From: Gammaproteobacteria bacterium
GTDB taxonomy: Bacteria > Pseudomonadota > Gammaproteobacteria > GCA-001735895
Assembly: GCA_003231795.1 (NCBI GenBank)
Contig: QIJI01000499.1
Span: 1-13,494 of the forward strand
Direction: 5' to 3'
Length of the DNA stretch: 13,494 nt
Part shown: positions 1 through 7,188 of the stretch, piece by piece
How the letters are laid out: every line of letters begins with the position of its first letter
How positions within the stretch are numbered: the stretch's first letter is position 1
Made by a program: the position numbers and the translations under genes
The notes under the pieces: generated by a model
What the model was told of the DNA's origin: nothing
Database searches by the model: none
Seen by the model: the letters and a program-made list of their open reading frames with translations, nothing else

Positions 1-972
1 GCAGGTGTGGCAAATGCAGGTACGCTACAAGACGTACAAGCTGCGGATGAGCTGAAATGCGTTGTAACCACCGGTGTTGCCGGATTTGGTGCGCCTGACG
101 ACACTGGTCGTTGGAAAGGATTCGACGTTGATTTTTGTCGTGCCACAGCCGCCGCAGTACTGGGTGACCCCAACAAGGTCAAGTTTGTGCCAACCACGGG
201 TAAGACCCGTTTCACCGTGCTGAATTCGGGTGAAGGTGATCTGCTTTATCGCAACACCACCATTACCATGAGTCGTGACGCGGATCTGAAACTGACTTTC
301 CTGGGTGTAAACTACTACGATGGCCAGGGATTCATGGTGCCCAAAGCACTGGGTGTAACCTCGGCAAGCCAACTTGACGGTGCATCGATCTGTATTCAAA
401 CCGGAACCACTACCGAGTTGAATCTGGCTGATTACTTCCGCGCCAATAGCATGAGTTATGAGCCGGTAGCGATCGAAACCAACGAAGAAGGGCAGGTAAA
501 CTACCTGGCTGGTCGTTGCGATGTGTACACCACTGATGCATCGGGTCTGGCATCAACTCGTAGCTCGTTTGAGAACCCCAATGCGCATATCATTCTTCCT
601 GAAATCATTTCCAAGGAGCCACTCGGACCGGCGGTTCGACAGGGCGATGACGAATGGGCAGATGTTGTTCGCTGGGTGTTAAACGTGCTGATCGCTGCTG
701 AAGAACTCGGTATTACCCAGGCCAGTATCAAGGGTCAATCCATGGAAGCCGGAAAAAATCCTTCGATCAACCGGATTGCTGGAACCGAAGGCGACTTTGG
801 CTCAATGATCGGTCTTGACAAGCAATGGGCAGTACGCGCTATTTCTGCGGTAGGTAACTACGGCGAAATTTTTGAGCGCAACATTGGTGTCAATACCGCG
901 CTCGGTCTGTCTCGTGGTTTGAACGCGCAGTGGACTGACGGCGGTATTTTGTACGCACCACCTGTTCGCTAA
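1..972 (+). CDS. aapJ: AapJ-type amino-acid-binding periplasmic protein (5' end cut off)
   Basis: This is the solute-binding subunit of a general (polar) L-amino-acid ABC importer. It captures amino acids in the periplasm and delivers them to the AapQ/AapM permease. The reading frame is open from base 1, and the first codons (AGVANAG) look like the end of a signal peptide, so the true start lies upstream; the GTG at position 7 is not a credible start. Family marks include the mature N-terminus with LKC, the GFDVDFCRA stretch near 120-150, the SGEGDLLYRNTTITMSRD block around 225-280, and the QTGTTTELNLADYFR block around 395-440. The C-terminus with GLNAQWTDGGILYAPP is typical of AapJ/BztA. About 320 residues are present, close to full mature length. 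It is followed by the permease and ATPase genes in the usual aapJQMP order. Whether the substrate is broad (Aap) or Glu/Gln/Asp/Asn (Bzt) cannot be decided from sequence. Confidence 0.95.
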   Translation, partial: AGVANAGTLQDVQAADELKCVVTTGVAGFGAPDDTGRWKGFDVDFCRATAAAVLGDPNKVKFVPTTGKTRFTVLNSGEGDLLYRNTTITMSRDADLKLTFLGVNYYDGQGFMVPKALGVTSASQLDGASICIQTGTTTELNLADYFRANSMSYEPVAIETNEEGQVNYLAGRCDVYTTDASGLASTRSSFENPNAHIILPEIISKEPLGPAVRQGDDEWADVVRWVLNVLIAAEELGITQASIKGQSMEAGKNPSINRIAGTEGDFGSMIGLDKQWAVRAISAVGNYGEIFERNIGVNTALGLSRGLNAQWTDGGILYAPPVR

Positions 973-986
973 ACCAGTAGTACCGG

Positions 987-1010
987 AGCGGCGGTCGCAA
1001 GACCGCCGCT
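987..1010 (+). promoter_or_regulatory. Intercistronic GC hairpin between aapJ and aapQ
   Basis: There is a perfect 10-bp inverted repeat, AGCGGCGGTC (987-996) and GACCGCCGCT (1001-1010), around a GCAA loop of the GNRA type. It begins 15 nt after the aapJ stop. Only a broken T-run (TTTGTTGATTT) follows, so it is more likely a partial terminator or an mRNA 3'-end stabiliser than a full stop. Such hairpins are known after binding-protein genes, where they keep the binding protein in excess over the membrane subunits. Confidence 0.75.
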
Positions 1011-1063
1011 TTGTTGATTTACGGTGGTAAAAGTATGACTGATTCTTCGGGAGATAACGTAAT

Positions 1064-2251
1064 ATGAGCGATACATCCAGCAATACATCTCTGCTATATC
1101 GAATAGTCAACGACAAGGAAATGCGTTCGGTCGCGATCCAGGTCATCACCATCGCTCTGTTATTTGCTTTCCTTTTTTACGTTGTACGCAATGCGATGGT
1201 CAATCTGGAAGCTATCGGCAAAGGATATAGCTTTAAATTTCTGTCGGAAGCGTCGAATTACGATATCAATCAGACGCTAATCGAATACAACTCACGTAGT
1301 CCACACTACCGTGCCGCCATGGTCGGTATTTTAAATACTTTGCTGGTCGCGGTCACCGGTGTGGTCATCGCGACTGCCCTCGGCTTTGTTCTCGGCGTAC
1401 TGCGTCTATCTACCAACTGGCTGATCAATAGAACTGTTTACGTCTATATCGAATATGTGCGCAATGTGCCGGTGTTACTCCATATCTTGCTGATGCACGG
1501 CATCGTGGTGAATACGTTGCCGGTCCCGAAAAATGCGATGAATTTTGCCGACGGAACATTTTTCCTGACCAATCGCGGATTCTATACCCCCAAACCGTTG
1601 TTTGAGCCGGCGATGTGGGCCGTGTTCATTACCCTTTTTATCGCCGTCTGTTTTGCCTGGTGGTTTCGCCGTTATGCGCAAAAGGTCCAGGACCAGACCG
1701 GTAAAGCTTACCCGGTGTTCTGGATTGGCCTCGCCGCCATGGTCCTCGGCCCCACCCTGGTCTATTTTCTGGCCGGGTCACCGATGACTTTTGAATATGC
1801 CGCACTGAAAGGCTTTAATTTTAAAGGTGGGCTGGTGATAAGGCCGGAGTTTATCGCGCTGACGCTGGCCTTGTCGCTTTATACCGCTGCTTTTATCGCG
1901 GAGATTGTACGTGCGGGTATTCAGGCCATCAGTCACGGCCAGACCGAAGCCGCTTATGCACTCGGAATCAAGCCGGGGCGCACTATGTCACTGGTCGTCA
2001 TCCCGCAGGCTCTGCGTGTTATTATCCCCCCCCTTTCCAGCCAGTATCTCAATATTACCAAGAATTCGTCGCTCGCGATTGCGATCGGATACATGGATAT
2101 TGTCGCTACCATTGGCGGAATATCGTTGAATCAGACTGGCCGTGAAATGGAATGTATGACCATCGTACTGGCCTTGTACCTGTCGTTTTCATTGATGATT
2201 TCCGGGTTTATGAACTGGTACAACAAGAAAATGAAGCTGGTGGAGAGATAA
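1064..2251 (+). CDS. aapQ: AapQ-type amino-acid ABC transporter permease
   Basis: This is one of two inner-membrane permease subunits of the Aap/Bzt importer (395 aa, a normal length for AapQ/BztB, which are longer than the HisM/GlnP type). A first membrane segment lies near residues 24-42. A His/Glu/Gln/Arg/opine-type permease core starts near residue 88 (GILNTLLVAVTG). The core is split by a long insertion (about 150-260) with further hydrophobic segments, as usual in this subfamily. The ATPase-contacting EAA loop is clear: EIVRAGIQAISHGQTEAA, with TEAA at 294-297. The ATG at 1064 has a GGGAG ribosome site at 1049-1053. The stop is 1 nt before aapM, which implies translational coupling. The upstream hairpin at 987-1010 separates it from aapJ. 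Confidence 0.95.
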   Translation: MSDTSSNTSLLYRIVNDKEMRSVAIQVITIALLFAFLFYVVRNAMVNLEAIGKGYSFKFLSEASNYDINQTLIEYNSRSPHYRAAMVGILNTLLVAVTGVVIATALGFVLGVLRLSTNWLINRTVYVYIEYVRNVPVLLHILLMHGIVVNTLPVPKNAMNFADGTFFLTNRGFYTPKPLFEPAMWAVFITLFIAVCFAWWFRRYAQKVQDQTGKAYPVFWIGLAAMVLGPTLVYFLAGSPMTFEYAALKGFNFKGGLVIRPEFIALTLALSLYTAAFIAEIVRAGIQAISHGQTEAAYALGIKPGRTMSLVVIPQALRVIIPPLSSQYLNITKNSSLAIAIGYMDIVATIGGISLNQTGREMECMTIVLALYLSFSLMISGFMNWYNKKMKLVER

Positions 2252-2252
2252 G

Positions 2253-3377
2253 ATGAGTACTGAGCAAACTTACGCCCCGGGTACCCATCCAGACCTGCCA
2301 CCCCCGTCGAACACCATTGGTTTTGTTGGCTGGGTTCGCGGCAACCTGCTGAACTCGACAACCAATATTGTCATTACGGTACTGACCGTCTACTTACTCT
2401 ATCTGATCATACCGCCGTTGATGAGCTGGGTTTTCCTCGATGCGGTATTGCAGGCCGATTCGCGCGACGATTGTCGTGCCATTGCCAAAGAAGCTGGTCA
2501 TCCAATGGGAGCCTGCTGGGCATTCATCGGGAAGCGATTTGAATTATTTGTGTACGGTTTTTATCCAGCGGCCGAGCGCTGGCGAGTTAACATCGCATTT
2601 TTCATTATGCTGGCCGCGTTTTACCCGGTTCTGTTTGATCATGCCCCCTATCGCAAGCAAGGACTCTGGTTCGCGCTACTCGCCCCGGTGATTCTTGTGT
2701 GGCTGCTGATTGGCGGGTTTGGGCTCGAACCGGTAGATACCGATAAATTCGGCGGCTTCCTGCTGACGCTGGTGATTGGCGTTACCGGCATCGTAGTATC
2801 CTTGCCGATTGGCATCGCGCTTGCGCTCGGACGGCAATCGGATATGCCCGCGTTGCGAATTATCTGTATCGGGTTTATCGAATTTATCCGCGGGGTGCCG
2901 CTGATCACGCTGTTGTTTGTCGCCTCGACCATGCTCAACTATTTCCTTCCGCCGGGTACTACTTTCGATTTGCTGCTGCGCGTATTGATCATGGTCACGC
3001 TGTTTTCTTCGGCCTATCTTGCCGAGGTTGTCCGTGGTGGTTTGCAGGCAATACCCAAGGGACAAACCGAAGCTGCCGATGCGATGGGATTGAAGTACTG
3101 GCAGTCGATGCGACTGATCATCTTGCCGCAGGCTTTGAAAATTTCTATTCCCGGAATCGTGAACAGCTTCATCGGCCTGTATAAAGATAGCACTCTGGTC
3201 ATTATCATTGGCTTGTTCGATCCGCTCGGCATGGGTCGCGCCTCGCTGGCTGATACCAAGTGGCAGGGATTGTCGACAGAAATCTACGTGTTTGTTGCGA
3301 TATTTTTCTTTATATCCTGCTTCGCAATGGCAAGGTACTCCCTCTATCTGGAAAAGAAACTCCATACCGGACATTAA
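2253..3377 (+). CDS. aapM: AapM-type amino-acid ABC transporter permease
   Basis: This is the second permease subunit, pairing with AapQ in the inner membrane (374 aa). It has an N-terminal membrane segment (about 38-58) and a periplasmic stretch with two Cys (C74, C88) and ACWAFI / GFYPAAERWR sequences characteristic of AapM/BztC. More membrane segments follow, then the permease core from about 166 onward. The EAA loop reads EVVRGGLQAIPKGQTEAA, with TEAA at 272-275, followed by the LPQALKISIPG stretch. The ATG is 1 nt after the aapQ stop, and a GGTGGAGAG ribosome site lies inside the end of aapQ. A 16-nt gap leads to aapP. Nothing unusual was seen. Confidence 0.95.
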   Translation: MSTEQTYAPGTHPDLPPPSNTIGFVGWVRGNLLNSTTNIVITVLTVYLLYLIIPPLMSWVFLDAVLQADSRDDCRAIAKEAGHPMGACWAFIGKRFELFVYGFYPAAERWRVNIAFFIMLAAFYPVLFDHAPYRKQGLWFALLAPVILVWLLIGGFGLEPVDTDKFGGFLLTLVIGVTGIVVSLPIGIALALGRQSDMPALRIICIGFIEFIRGVPLITLLFVASTMLNYFLPPGTTFDLLLRVLIMVTLFSSAYLAEVVRGGLQAIPKGQTEAADAMGLKYWQSMRLIILPQALKISIPGIVNSFIGLYKDSTLVIIIGLFDPLGMGRASLADTKWQGLSTEIYVFVAIFFFISCFAMARYSLYLEKKLHTGH

Positions 3378-3393
3378 CCCAAGGTATTAAACT

Positions 3394-4206
3394 ATGACTG
3401 AGCAAGAGCAAGTAAGTGATGAGGCGGTGGCCGAACTGGAAGCAGGGGCCAGCAAACTCAAAGTCTCTGATGAGTTGACCATTACAATCAAGGAAATGCA
3501 CAAGTGGTATGGCTCTTTTCACGTGCTCAAGAATATTAATCTTGATGTATACCGCGGTGAAAGAATCGTCATTTGCGGTCCTTCCGGTTCCGGAAAATCA
3601 ACTTTGATTCGCTGCATCAACCGGCTTGAAGAGCACCAGCAGGGAGATATTATTGTCGACAACGTCGAGCTGACCAACGATTTGAAAAATATCGACGCGG
3701 TGCGACGCGAGGTCGGCATGGTGTTTCAGCATTTCAACCTGTTTCCACATCTGACGGTACTGGAAAATTGTGCGCTGGCGCCGATCTGGGTGAAACAGAC
3801 CCCGCGTGAGGAAGCCGAAGAAATTGCAATGAAATATCTGACGAGGGTAAAAATCCCCGAGCAGGCATTAAAATTTCCCGGGCAGTTATCCGGCGGCCAG
3901 CAACAACGCGTTGCCATTGCCCGATCACTGTGTATGAGTCCCCGAATTATGTTGTTTGATGAGCCGACCTCGGCACTGGATCCGGAAATGATCAAAGAGG
4001 TGCTCGACGTCATGATCGAACTGGCAGGTGAAGGCATGACCATGCTTTGTGTGACCCACGAGATGGGTTTTGCAAAAACGGTTGCTAATCGGGTCATATT
4101 TATGGATGAAGGTGAAATTATTGAAGAAAATGACCCGCATGAATTCTTCGATAACCCGCAACATGAACGTACTCAATTATTCCTGAGCCAGATTCTCGCT
4201 CACTAA
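3394..4206 (+). CDS. aapP: AapP-type amino-acid ABC transporter ATPase
   Basis: This is the cytoplasmic ATPase that powers the AapQM channel (270 aa). Walker A is GPSGSGKST at 62-70, the Q-loop is VFQHFN at 110-115, the signature is LSGGQQQR at 165-172, Walker B is IMLFDE at 185-190, the D-loop SALD follows, and the switch His is H222 (CVTHEMGFA). The body matches polar amino-acid ATPases (HisP/GlnQ/AapP). The N-terminus carries about 25 extra acidic residues before the conserved ITIKEMHKWYG, as is common in AapP. The ATG at 3394 has a short AAGG ribosome site at 3381-3384. It is the last gene of the operon; a terminator starts 19 nt after the stop. Confidence 0.96.
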   Translation: MTEQEQVSDEAVAELEAGASKLKVSDELTITIKEMHKWYGSFHVLKNINLDVYRGERIVICGPSGSGKSTLIRCINRLEEHQQGDIIVDNVELTNDLKNIDAVRREVGMVFQHFNLFPHLTVLENCALAPIWVKQTPREEAEEIAMKYLTRVKIPEQALKFPGQLSGGQQQRVAIARSLCMSPRIMLFDEPTSALDPEMIKEVLDVMIELAGEGMTMLCVTHEMGFAKTVANRVIFMDEGEIIEENDPHEFFDNPQHERTQLFLSQILAH

Positions 4207-4224
4207 CCTCTGAATTTTTACTTT

Positions 4225-4258
4225 AAAAAAGCCAGTGCCCGGTGCCCTGGTTTTTTTT
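4225..4258. terminator. Bidirectional rho-independent terminator between aapP and rep
   Basis: An A6 run (4225-4230) precedes a GC-containing stem, and a T8 run (4251-4258) follows it. CCAG (4232-4235) pairs with CTGG (4247-4250). One mismatch then precedes a further GC/GC pairing around a CCGGT loop. The A-run can pair with the T-run, and on the opposite strand it becomes a T-run, so the element can end both the plus-strand aap transcript and the minus-strand rep transcript. It sits in the 82-bp gap of these convergent genes. Confidence 0.85.
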
Positions 4259-4288
4259 GGCCATTCAAGCTGCAACTTAGGCTGCCAT

Positions 4289-6301
4289 TTAATCTGAAGT
4301 ACCCAGTAGCGCTTTCAAATCAGCAAAGGTATCCAGTCCCTGTTGGTGTTTTTCGGATTCGGATAACTTACTTTGGGTATGCTCGGCACCCTCGAGATCA
4401 GCTTCCGGCAGCTCAAAAAGATAGCGGCTTGCTTCACATTGAATCGTTTCGCCATATTTCTGCCTGGTTTTTGCATAACTTAAAGTCAAACTTGATACTG
4501 CCCGGGTGATACCGACATAGGCCAGTCTGCGCTCTTCTTCGATACCGTCCACGTCCTGTGACTGGTGATGTGGGAGACAGTCCTCCTCAAATCCAGCCAG
4601 GTAAACATTTTCAAACTCAAGACCTTTGGATGCATGAATCGTCATCAATTGAACCGCATCCTGCTGATTTTTTTCGTTGTTATTTTCAAGAATCGACATC
4701 AGCGATAGATGCGATACGATTGCTTCCAGTGATTTGTCGTCTCGATCCTTTTGCAGATTGCCGATCCAGCTAATGAGTTCCATCACGTTTTCCATCGCTA
4801 TTTCCGCCTGCCTGGTCGAAGTACAGGTTTCACCAAGCCAGTCAGCATAGTCGAGTTTTGATATTAAACTTCGGCACAGGCTCATGGCGTCATCCTGTTG
4901 AGCCTGGTGTCGCAGTTCTTCAATCAAGGCGATAAAACCCTGAATACGAATACGTGCCCGATTATTAATTGATTCGAGTAATCCCAGTTCACGCATTGAA
5001 ATATCGAGGCTGCGTTTGCGTGCTCCAGCATATGTGGCAAGGGCCTTGATGCTGGTGGCGCCAATTTCACGTCGCGGCACATTGATGATTCTGAGCAGTG
5101 CCTGATCGTCGTCCGGATTCGTCAGTAACCGCAGGTAAGCCATGAGGTCCTTGATTTCGCGCCGATCAAAAAAGGCATTACCACCGGTTATCTGGTAGGG
5201 AATCGAATGATCGCGCAGCGCTTTTTCGTAGCTACGGGATTGAAAATTACTGCGATAAAGAATTGCAAATTGATGGCAAGGCGTATTTTCCTGGAAGCGT
5301 TTACTAAGAATATCGACGACAATTCGATTGGCCTCGTCTTCGCTGTTTTTGCAGGGGAATACTCGAATCAGATCTCCAGCACCCGATGCCGACCAGAGCT
5401 TTTTATCGTAAATGTGTTGATTGTTGGCAATCAACTGATTGGCTGCTCCGAGTATGCGGCTGGTAGAGCGATAGTTCTGTTCGAGTTTAACGACTTCCAG
5501 TGTTGGGAAATCCCGCTGCAGTCGCTGTAGATTTTCAGGGCGCGCCCCGCGCCAGGCATAAATCGACTGGTCGTCGTCTCCGACAACAGTTAGTTTCTGG
5601 CGAATTCCACACAGGGCTTTGACCAGTTCGTACTGACTGGTATTGGTGTCCTGATATTCATCGACCAACAGGTATCGGATGCGCTCCTGCCAGCGATGTA
5701 ATACTTCATCATATCGACGGAAAAGTTGCAGCGGCAGCATAATCAGGTCATCGAAATCCATCGAGTTACAGGCAAGCAATTGCTGTTGGTACTCGAGATA
5801 CAGGCGAGCTTGTGCCTGGGTCAATGCATCACTGGCCGTAGCAGTCGCGGTTTGCGGATCGATACAATCGTTTTTCCATCGCCCGATTTGAACCATGCTC
5901 TGCCTGATGAAATCCGATTCCTGATCGATTCGCTGAGCAAGCCCTTCGAGGCAGGTTTCTACATCACGGGAGTCCATAATGCTGAATCCACGGCGATAGC
6001 CCAGTCGGTGCGCTTCGTGCAACAATATTCGCTGGCCCAGACTATGGAAGGTCGAAATTTTAAGGCCTTTGGTAGCCTTGCTATCGAGTAGCTTTGAAAC
6101 ACGCTGGCGCATTTCACGGGCAGCCTTATTGGTAAAGGTGACCGCGTAGATTTGTTGCGCCCGGTATCCGTGCTCAATCAACCAGGCAATTTTTCGGGTA
6201 ATAACACCGGTTTTGCCACTACCCGCGCCTGCGATAACCAGGCAGGGCCTGTCGATACATTTGACAGCCTGTTGCTGTGGGCGATTAAGATCCTGATTCA
6301 A
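4289..6301 (-). CDS. rep: Rep-type superfamily 1 ATP-dependent DNA helicase
   Basis: This is a 3'-to-5' single-strand DNA translocase/helicase of the Rep branch of UvrD/Rep/PcrA, which in Enterobacteria removes obstacles ahead of the replisome and helps restart forks. It is 670 aa, against 673 in E. coli Rep, and aligns over its whole length. Visible motifs: Walker A AGAGSGKT 24-31; motif Ia VTFTNKAAREM 54-64; motif II DEYQD 214-218; motif III GDDDQSIYAWRGA 241-253; motif IV LEQNYRS 273-279; motif V QLMTIHASKGLEF 551-563; motif VI VGITRA 596-601. The start is a TTG at 6301-6299. No ATG or GTG lies nearby upstream in frame, and the next Met (64) would remove Walker A. No clear ribosome site precedes the TTG. 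The extreme C-terminus (LKALLGTSD) lacks the basic KRGK-type tail of the E. coli protein. Confidence 0.95.
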   Translation of the reverse strand: MNQDLNRPQQQAVKCIDRPCLVIAGAGSGKTGVITRKIAWLIEHGYRAQQIYAVTFTNKAAREMRQRVSKLLDSKATKGLKISTFHSLGQRILLHEAHRLGYRRGFSIMDSRDVETCLEGLAQRIDQESDFIRQSMVQIGRWKNDCIDPQTATATASDALTQAQARLYLEYQQQLLACNSMDFDDLIMLPLQLFRRYDEVLHRWQERIRYLLVDEYQDTNTSQYELVKALCGIRQKLTVVGDDDQSIYAWRGARPENLQRLQRDFPTLEVVKLEQNYRSTSRILGAANQLIANNQHIYDKKLWSASGAGDLIRVFPCKNSEDEANRIVVDILSKRFQENTPCHQFAILYRSNFQSRSYEKALRDHSIPYQITGGNAFFDRREIKDLMAYLRLLTNPDDDQALLRIINVPRREIGATSIKALATYAGARKRSLDISMRELGLLESINNRARIRIQGFIALIEELRHQAQQDDAMSLCRSLISKLDYADWLGETCTSTRQAEIAMENVMELISWIGNLQKDRDDKSLEAIVSHLSLMSILENNNEKNQQDAVQLMTIHASKGLEFENVYLAGFEEDCLPHHQSQDVDGIEEERRLAYVGITRAVSSLTLSYAKTRQKYGETIQCEASRYLFELPEADLEGAEHTQSKLSESEKHQQGLDTFADLKALLGTSD

Positions 6302-6327
6302 GAGTGGTAAGCTATCGTGCCGACGGC

Positions 6328-6355
6328 GAGAAATTTGAATAGAGAAATTTGAATA
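6328..6355. repeat. Perfect 14-bp tandem duplication upstream of rep
   Basis: GAGAAATTTGAATA occurs at 6328-6341 and again, without a gap, at 6342-6355. AAATTT recurs twice more downstream (6363-6368 and 6372-6377), giving four copies within 47 bp. The array lies 27-76 bp upstream of the rep start codon, in its leader or promoter. It may be a replication-slippage duplication or part of an AT-rich protein-binding site. Confidence 0.85.
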
Positions 6356-6403
6356 AGCCCGGAAATTTCATAAATTTGCGCGAAGATCGCGCAGGCTATT
6401 GAT

Positions 6404-6494
6404 TTCACAGGGAAATATCCGAAGGAGTCCCGTATCAGTGATTCCGCGCGACTGAGGACCTCGGTGCCCCTTGAAGGTATATATTTCCTGTGGA
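6404..6494. other. Unrecognised ~90-nt nested inverted-repeat element (candidate structured RNA or MITE-like insert)
   Basis: The outer arms CACAGG+AAATAT (6406-6411, 6413-6418; one bulged G) pair with ATATTTCCTGTG (6481-6492). Inside, GAGTCC (6425-6430) pairs with GGAC-CTC (6456-6462, one bulged C), then CAGT (6436-6439) pairs with ACTG (6451-6454) around an 11-nt loop. CC (6419-6420) can also pair with GG (6476-6477). The fold can form on either strand, as an ampD leader or as part of a rep leader. I checked it by eye against 6S, 4.5S, tmRNA, tRNA and common riboswitch cores and found no match. GATTT precedes and GATTC follows the arms, so a degenerate 5-bp target duplication around a miniature element is an alternative. 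Confidence 0.5.
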
Positions 6495-6569
6495 TTCCAT
6501 AGACCAGCGAGATTGTGCATAATTTATGAATTTTTCGGGTTAACAGTAATAACGGGTTATGACTGACGA

Positions 6570-7121
6570 ATGACTAAACTTTCCATTGATGAAGCGGGCT
6601 GGTTGCGCTCTGTTGAAGTGATTGGGTCACCCAATTTCGACGCCAGGCCTGACAACACGAACATAAAACTAGTCGTGATACACGGCATAAGTCTACCACC
6701 TGGTGAATACGGTGGTGGTCATATTCAAAAGTTTTTTTGCAATCAACTCGATACTGACGCACATCCGTATTTCGAGTCGATCGGTGAGATGACCGTTTCA
6801 GCGCATTGCCTGATAGAGCGCGATGGAAACCTGATTCAGTTTGTCTCATTCGATGACCGCGCCTGGCATGCAGGTGAATCGCAGTGGTGTGGAGAAACGG
6901 CCTGTAATAACTATTCGATCGGTATCGAGCTGGAAGGTTGCGATGACGAATCCTATGCTGCGGCTCAGTACGACTGCCTGTCCGACTTGATCACCTCATT
7001 AGCGGAGAGATATGCGGAAATTGGCGTCGATGCTATTTGTGGTCATAGCGATATCGCGCCCGGTCGCAAGACAGACCCAGGTCCTGCGTTTGACTGGGTA
7101 AAGCTACGCGGATTACTTTAG
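6570..7121 (+). CDS. ampD: AmpD: 1,6-anhydro-N-acetylmuramyl-L-alanine amidase
   Basis: This cytoplasmic zinc amidase cleaves the peptide from 1,6-anhydroMurNAc-peptides during cell-wall recycling. In species with AmpR/AmpC it thereby keeps beta-lactamase induction low. It is 183 aa with no signal peptide, the size of true AmpD rather than the periplasmic AmiD. The expected zinc ligands are H38 (VVIHGISLPPGEYGG), H159 (CGHSDIAPGRKTDPG) and D169. The catalytic candidates are E120 (SIGIELEG) and K167. The RAWHAG and SAHCLIERDG blocks are intact. The ATG at 6570 has only a weak ribosome site; an upstream ATG at 6559 is out of frame. No ampE follows, unlike in Enterobacteria; the next gene, bpt, faces it. 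Confidence 0.95.
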   Translation: MTKLSIDEAGWLRSVEVIGSPNFDARPDNTNIKLVVIHGISLPPGEYGGGHIQKFFCNQLDTDAHPYFESIGEMTVSAHCLIERDGNLIQFVSFDDRAWHAGESQWCGETACNNYSIGIELEGCDDESYAAAQYDCLSDLITSLAERYAEIGVDAICGHSDIAPGRKTDPGPAFDWVKLRGLL

Positions 7122-7188
7122 AAACGCCCTGGAAGTTGTTGTAACGGTAGGGCGATCAGGATTCAATGAATTCCTTGTGCCTTTGAGA

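Larger units (their letters stand above)
6302..6569. other. Structured non-coding gap between divergent rep and ampD
   Basis: No gene is supportable in these 268 bases. Reading from rep to ampD it contains a 14-bp tandem repeat with recurring AAATTT, a short GC hairpin (GCGCGA-AGA-TCGCGC at 6378-6392), a large nested inverted repeat (6404-6494), and an AT-rich stretch before ampD. The AT-rich stretch includes a possible -10 box CATAAT (6518-6523) without a good -35. It must hold the promoters of both genes, but none can be placed with confidence. Confidence 0.6.

Noticed and set aside
2676..3374. 232-codon open frame antisense to aapM
   Set aside because: It lies wholly opposite a clearly coding permease. 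Its translation is rich in Gln, Arg and His with no domain-like pattern, as expected from antisense of hydrophobic codons.
6404..6494. Possible 6S RNA, 4.5S RNA, tRNA or known riboswitch
   Set aside because: The element is too short for 6S and lacks the SRP GGAAGG-type apical motif. It has no GGTTCGA T-loop or CCA end and no recognisable TPP, glycine or cobalamin core.
7125..7175. Inverted repeats CGCCCT/AGGGCG and AGGATTCA/TGAATTCCT between convergent ampD and bpt
   Set aside because: The first has an 18-nt loop and the second has a mismatch. Neither is followed by a T-run on either strand, so they are not convincing terminators.
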